Assembly (NCBI GenBank): GCA_950106755.1
Contig: OX467082.1
Coordinates: forward strand, 12,648,001-12,712,000
Direction of reading: 5' to 3'
Origin: Climacium dendroides
Taxonomy: Eukaryota; Streptophyta; Bryopsida; Hypnales; Climaciaceae
Length of the DNA: 64,000 bases
Part shown: in pieces, positions 59,046-64,000 of the stretch
Layout: every line of letters begins with the position of its first letter
How positions within the stretch are numbered: position 1 is the first letter of the stretch
Notes under the pieces: model-generated
The model's input: only the letters and a program-made list of their open reading frames with translations
Told to the model about the DNA's origin: nothing
Database searches by the model: none
Position numbers and translations under genes: made by a program

Positions 59046-61509
59046 AGTCAAAAAGCAACAAAAATTAGGAATCAACTTAAATGCAAGGGTAACTTCTAAA
59101 TCCTAAACATCATCCTAAAATACTATAGATCAAAAACTTCTTGCATGGGAATAAGAATTGACTGAGGTAAAAACAACTAAAACAGAGAGGCCCCCTATAA
59201 TGGCATAGTTGGATGCTTTATAATGATCAACAATTGAATGTATTGTTGATTAAAAAAGATTCAATTGGATTATACTCAATTGGATCACATTTGATTAGGA
59301 ACAAGTTCCAAAGCTAGTTGTTTTAGGTGAAGCTATGAGTTGGGGATGGGTCAAGATGAAAAATCCACATTATATTGAATAAAATATTCATTCTTGAAAA
59401 AAAAATTCTTTTTTGTTGCATTCTTCTTCATCCTTATTTTTGCACATATTGAGTTCAATTTCTCAACGAATTCCTCATCTCCTATATATTAAAATGCTTA
59501 AATTATTTGGTTTAGGTGTTTCTATTTTAGTCTTATTTTTGGTATAATGTGGACTAAAGTCATTGTTGCAATGCACTACCATTCACTAATAAACCTTGAA
59601 TATTGAAAATGGTAGTTGCTTGTTTAGTGAGTCCATATTCTGAGCATATCTTATAGTAAATAGATTTGAAAGTCTCTATGGCAAGGGAATTTGACAATGG
59701 CAATTGTGATAGACTCTAAAAACAAAATAAAACATTGATAAAAACAACAACTAATAACAAGTATTTGTACCTTCTCTTCTAAGGCAACAAAAATAACGTA
59801 ATGGAGGAGAAGATTTGTGTCATGGATAAGGTATCATATTCAAAACAAAGAGGTTTGAAGTCAAGACAAGTACTAGCCCAAAAAATATAATTTTATAAGT
59901 GAACTCAATAACCCCAAAAAACATATATTGAAGTGTAAGAAAGTAAAGAGCTCAAGTAGCTTAAAGACATGCATTATATAGCTACAAAGCTATGAGATTT
60001 GTGTTAACAAGATTCAATTTTTTCATTTTGCCTTCAAGATATAATAATAAAACATCTTAAAGTTCTCTCAAGAAAAGTTATTAAGTTCTAAGACACACGA
60101 ATAAGTCAATTCAAGGTTTAAGAGTGGACTTTGAGAAGCTACATACATGATAAGGTTTTAAATAGGTTTAATTTAAGAAAACTAGCATATATAATTTTAA
60201 AAATAATTAATTCTATATTGTATGGAAGTCTATGATATGAGTTTTTTCCTACTTGTCTTTAGAATCATTTATTATAATTAACAAATTTTAGGCAAACATA
60301 TAATCAAACATTAGTATTCTATTTGCTAGCTATAAGTAGGATTTTATTTCTCTAAGTTATTAATCCCTAAAAGCATCAATTGTGTGATTTTGACTCCTCT
60401 CAGTTGATATTGTTTGAATTTCTAATTCAATTCACATAACACTTACACACAATTTCTCAACGTCCAATTGGCTTTAATTAATCTCTTAATCTAATCACAA
60501 TACACATACGCATTGTCATTACATAAATTCTCAAATTGATTCCCAATCAATAAATTCACTCATGCTCCATTTACACGATTTATTATTCAATTACACAATC
60601 TTCATCCAAGTATTTAATTTCTCCAATTAGTCACACACAATTCTCATAGATTTAGTATTCCACATTTATCCAATTAGTACACTCCAATTGGCACTCGGTC
60701 CATTCCCTCATAATCAACTTATCCAATTGATCTCGCAATTCACCACTCATACACAAAATACACAATCAATCACACAATTTGGCACAAACTCATACACATC
60801 CAACATACAAACATACATACTTCACAAAAATTCACAATTACAAACAAACTCATCTATTCATTAAAATTCAAAAACAAAATTACAAACACGCTAATTGTTT
60901 TACTCCCGTTGGTGGAAGGAGCTCCTATTTCTTGCAAAGAACACTTGAATTCCCAATAGGAATACTAAACATCTAAATACTCAGTCTGCAATTGATAGCT
61001 ATAACTACCAATTGACTTTATACCTTTTAGCATCTCAATATACTAAATCCCAAATCCAATTGGTAACTATTGCATATATACTACATTCCTAATTAGTAAA
61101 TCCTACAAGTTAACTTCAAAATTACTAATTGATTGCAACAAGATTTTTAAATTTAATTACACTAGCAAATGATGAAAATATGAAATATGTAATCTAAATG
61201 TAGACTTAAAATGGATAGTAAACACCATTTTTGATCTTGAAAAAATTAAATTAAATTAAATTAAAATTGACAAGTGTTTGTTAACCAATACATTCTCAAT
61301 TACAAAAATGTTTACAATTTTGTAAAAAATCTAGAAATAGTGCAATATGGAGTAATATTCAAAATATTATTTTTTGTTTGCATTGTTGATGCAGATTTTG
61401 GCAACCTTCTTAGGGCCCCATTCTTTTCCTAATGCTTTATTATTAAAAGAATTCTACAGTGTTCAAAATTTTAAGCATTGAGATTGTAAAAAGAAGAAAG
61501 AATATTGTC
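59046..61509. other. AT-rich intergenic DNA with a G-poor stretch
   Basis: No gene recognised. From about 60420 to 60900 the plus strand is nearly devoid of G and full of CAATT, CCAATTGG and CACA motifs. The frame 60779-60976 lies in this biased DNA and is unsupported. Confidence 0.45.
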
Positions 61510-62395
61510 TTAACCCCCAATAGACCAAGGCCATTTTTCTTTCAAGACTTGCTTGAAACTGCCATTTTTGCTACATTCACATAAGAAAGCAAAAAAAACT
61601 TTTATATTAGAATCTAACTATAAGATCTTGTACTTTATAGACATTGGATGATATTAGCATAATCCAAAGTTGGAAAAAAAATTGAACACTAGCTTGCAAT
61701 TTAGACGACCTTGACTACCATTTATGGAAAAAAATTTCACTACAGAATTTTATATTTCAAATTTTTTTGTTGAATAATTGAGTTGAAATTATATTAAAAG
61801 AAAATAAATTTAAAAATTTAAAAATACTACATTTTCATTCTTTAAATATTATTAAGTAGAAACAAATTCAAGATTGAAAGATAAATTAAATTGTCAATAG
61901 ATTTAAAATGGGATCAAAACACAATTATCTCAATGGTTAGATTGTTTTAGAAAGGAAACTTAACCTTGTCAAACATGTTTTTTTGATTAGTTGTGAAAAT
62001 TGCATTTAGAAATGAATCTTGCAAGTTATTTTTTCAAGATGATACTTAGACTCCTGGAAAACAAGATTGTCCTTAAATTTCTCATTAGTTGTTCAAATAT
62101 AATGAATCAAAGCTTTATATGTAAACAAAAATATAATAGTTTAGGAAGAAATTAAAAATTTTGACCTTTTGCGATTTTTTGTTGTTGCCCACCAAGTTCA
62201 ATTTTAGGCTTTTTGTGGTATAAATTTTGCTTTCAAGCACCAATTAAAATAAAAATTATATTCTCAGAAAGTTACACCAAAAATATAGTTAATAAGATAG
62301 AATAAGATAAAAAGTTACACCAAAAATTGAGGTTATAGGAATCTACCTAAAATCTACTTTGTCCCTTGAGGGGACAATATTTCTTTAGGGGTTAA
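61510..62395 (+). mobile_element. TTAA family 1, copy 5
   Basis: Left TTAACCCCCAATAGACC and right, reverse-complemented, TTAACCCCTAAAGAAATA, with TTAA at both edges. Length 886 bp. Shares GACCTTGACTACCATTTATG with copy 1 and CAAGATTGAAAG, AGATTGTTTTAGA and GAATGAATCAAAGCTTTA with the others. No transposase frame. Confidence 0.8.
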
Positions 62396-64000
62396 ATAGT
62401 TTGAAGGTTTACTTTTGGAGTTAGTATGAAAATATACACGCCTTTGCCCAATTGTCCTCAAAATTTCCTATATTTACCAAACATGGATGATAAGTGCCCT
62501 TGGCCCTTCTAAATATGAATTTTCTCAACTCTCAATCGAAACATGTCTAACAATATTCCTTCAAAGTTAAGTTTAATAAACTTTATCTTGCATTCCACTT
62601 GATAATTCACGCTCAATTGACTATTTGTAGGACACACTTAGTGAGGTAGAAAAGAAAACAATAAATTTGAGAACTCTTCAATAACGTGTGTAAAACTTTC
62701 AATATTATAAAAGTAAAGTCAAATTAAGTTCCATGAGCGAGTGAGTAAATGCTCTAAGATTTCTACATCATTCAATATTATTAAGTTGAGTTCACTTTAA
62801 GGAAAAAATCTTCACATATCACTCATTGGAAAAAATAACTTAGAAATGGTAACTTAATGTTACCAACATGGGACATTAGATCAATATTAACATAATGTTA
62901 AAGTAATATCAAGTAAATATTAATTTAAAGTCAATTTTAGAGCTTCTAATTTAGTACTTTTCTATCAAATTAATCTTTTTGACATTAATATTATACTATA
63001 AAATGAGCAATCTACCTAAATAAAAAATACTCTAATCATTTGTGGATACTAAATGAAAGGAAGCAAGCCCATTGTGGCTCTAATTTGAACAACATTGTAC
63101 ATTTTAGAAGTTGGATGTACACTAACATTAATATTTTTCTACAATTGGCTTGTTTCCATTAGAATCCACAACAGATCCAATTATCTTAATACCTAAATTG
63201 TAAACATAAATAATGAAGCAAGGTTAAGTAAACCAAGTTTAAAAATCATTGAACAATAGTCAATAATCAAAGAAGTAATTGAATAACTATCATTAATTAT
63301 ATAGAGCCCAATTCCTCAATGGACCTAATTATCTTGAAACCTAAAATACAAGCATTAATGGTGAAATTATAGTGGAAATAACTAGTGAACAAGAATCGCA
63401 TTCTTTTTTTCTTACAAATATTACTCTCATTTTAGTAATCACTATACATTACAAGCTCCACCATAGAATTGAAAAATGCTAGGAATGTTGTGAGATTTTC
63501 CTTTTACATTCTCAACTCTCTTATCTTCCATTGAGAACAAAAAAGCATCATTTTGAAATATTCCCATATAGATTTTCTCCTTCAAAGTGCATTGCCTTGT
63601 ATTTCCATTGATCCAAATAAATATCAATCTTAAATATTTCTTAATGCATATGGTCAAATTGATTTTAATTTTCTTGAGGTGTTCACTCTTAGTGTGAAAT
63701 TCAAGATCTTATAGTTACATTCTATCTGATGTTCAAAGAAAATGAGCTAAAAAATTGCTCAAATTCTTGGCAATTTTGGCCCATTTTTGAAAGTGCAACC
63801 CCCCTTGGATCATTATATAGGGGTTAAGCTAGATGGGGTGTGTCTACCTTACTTAATTATTAAGATCTCGACTACGAAGGCCCCTATGAAAGTCCTCACG
63901 ATTATAACTTTAGGATAATTCCCCTCTTTAGATCCATGACCACATACAACAAATCACTATGTACCGAAAAGATGCAAACATGATGTTTGCATTTCAATTC
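62396..64000. other. AT-rich intergenic DNA; unpaired TTAA terminus at 63815-63828
   Basis: ATATAGGGGTTAA at about 63816-63828 looks like a right terminus of the family 1 type; the matching left end was not found. The minus-strand frame 63442-63657 has no known domain. Confidence 0.4.

Noticed and set aside
22099..62395. Calling the TTAA elements piggyBac outright
   Set aside because: No transposase and no empty site is visible, and TTAA could be part of the inverted repeat; kept as a hypothesis only.

Overview
The window is nuclear DNA from a land plant. The evidence is GT-AG spliced genes whose predicted proteins are plant-specific in type (a BOR-family borate exporter and an At4g15545/NAIP-type protein), dispersed plant-type MITEs (Stowaway-, Tourist/Harbinger- and CACTA-like) and a LINE remnant. 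The species cannot be named from the sequence. Low gene density, AT-rich intergenic DNA and a borate transporter with a short C-terminal tail would fit a non-seed plant, but this is a guess. No rRNA, tRNA, CRISPR array or bacterial feature was seen.

Two complete genes, both on the minus strand, could be reconstructed exon by exon with every splice phase agreeing. (1) 24589-31100 is an 11-exon, 656-aa SLC4/BOR borate exporter. It keeps the transport Asp and two of the three trafficking tyrosines known from Arabidopsis BOR1. A three-codon upstream ORF lies about 90 nt before its start codon. (2) 43302-47678 is a 9-exon, 339-aa homologue of Arabidopsis At4g15545, with an N-terminal coiled coil, a Ser/Pro-rich middle and a conserved C-terminal block. 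They have no obvious functional link. Two weaker coding candidates are a possible first exon of an acyl-activating enzyme at 4659 and an unrecognised ORF at 40170-40526.

The rest is mobile and repetitive DNA. 3.2-5.6 kb holds a GC-rich cluster of terminal-inverted-repeat elements beside the orphan exon. 5.6-6.4 kb is a tandem duplication. 7.3-8.3, 14.5-15.2, 22.1-23.0, 41.2-42.2 and 61.5-62.4 kb are five copies of one element of about 0.9 kb with TTAA-anchored ends. 15.4-18.7 kb is a satellite-like array of about 217-bp units. 32.5-34.3 kb is a 1.75-kb Harbinger-like element. 51-59 kb carries several nested or adjacent TTAA-, TA- and CACTA-ended elements. CG dinucleotides look scarce in the repeats and common in the two genes, as expected for methylated, decaying repeats around maintained genes.

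The most unusual signal is the set of at least nine elements of different sizes (about 150 bp to 1.5 kb) whose termini read TTAA plus a C-rich motif, typically TTAACCCCTAAAG. They may form one TTAA-targeting transposon superfamily.
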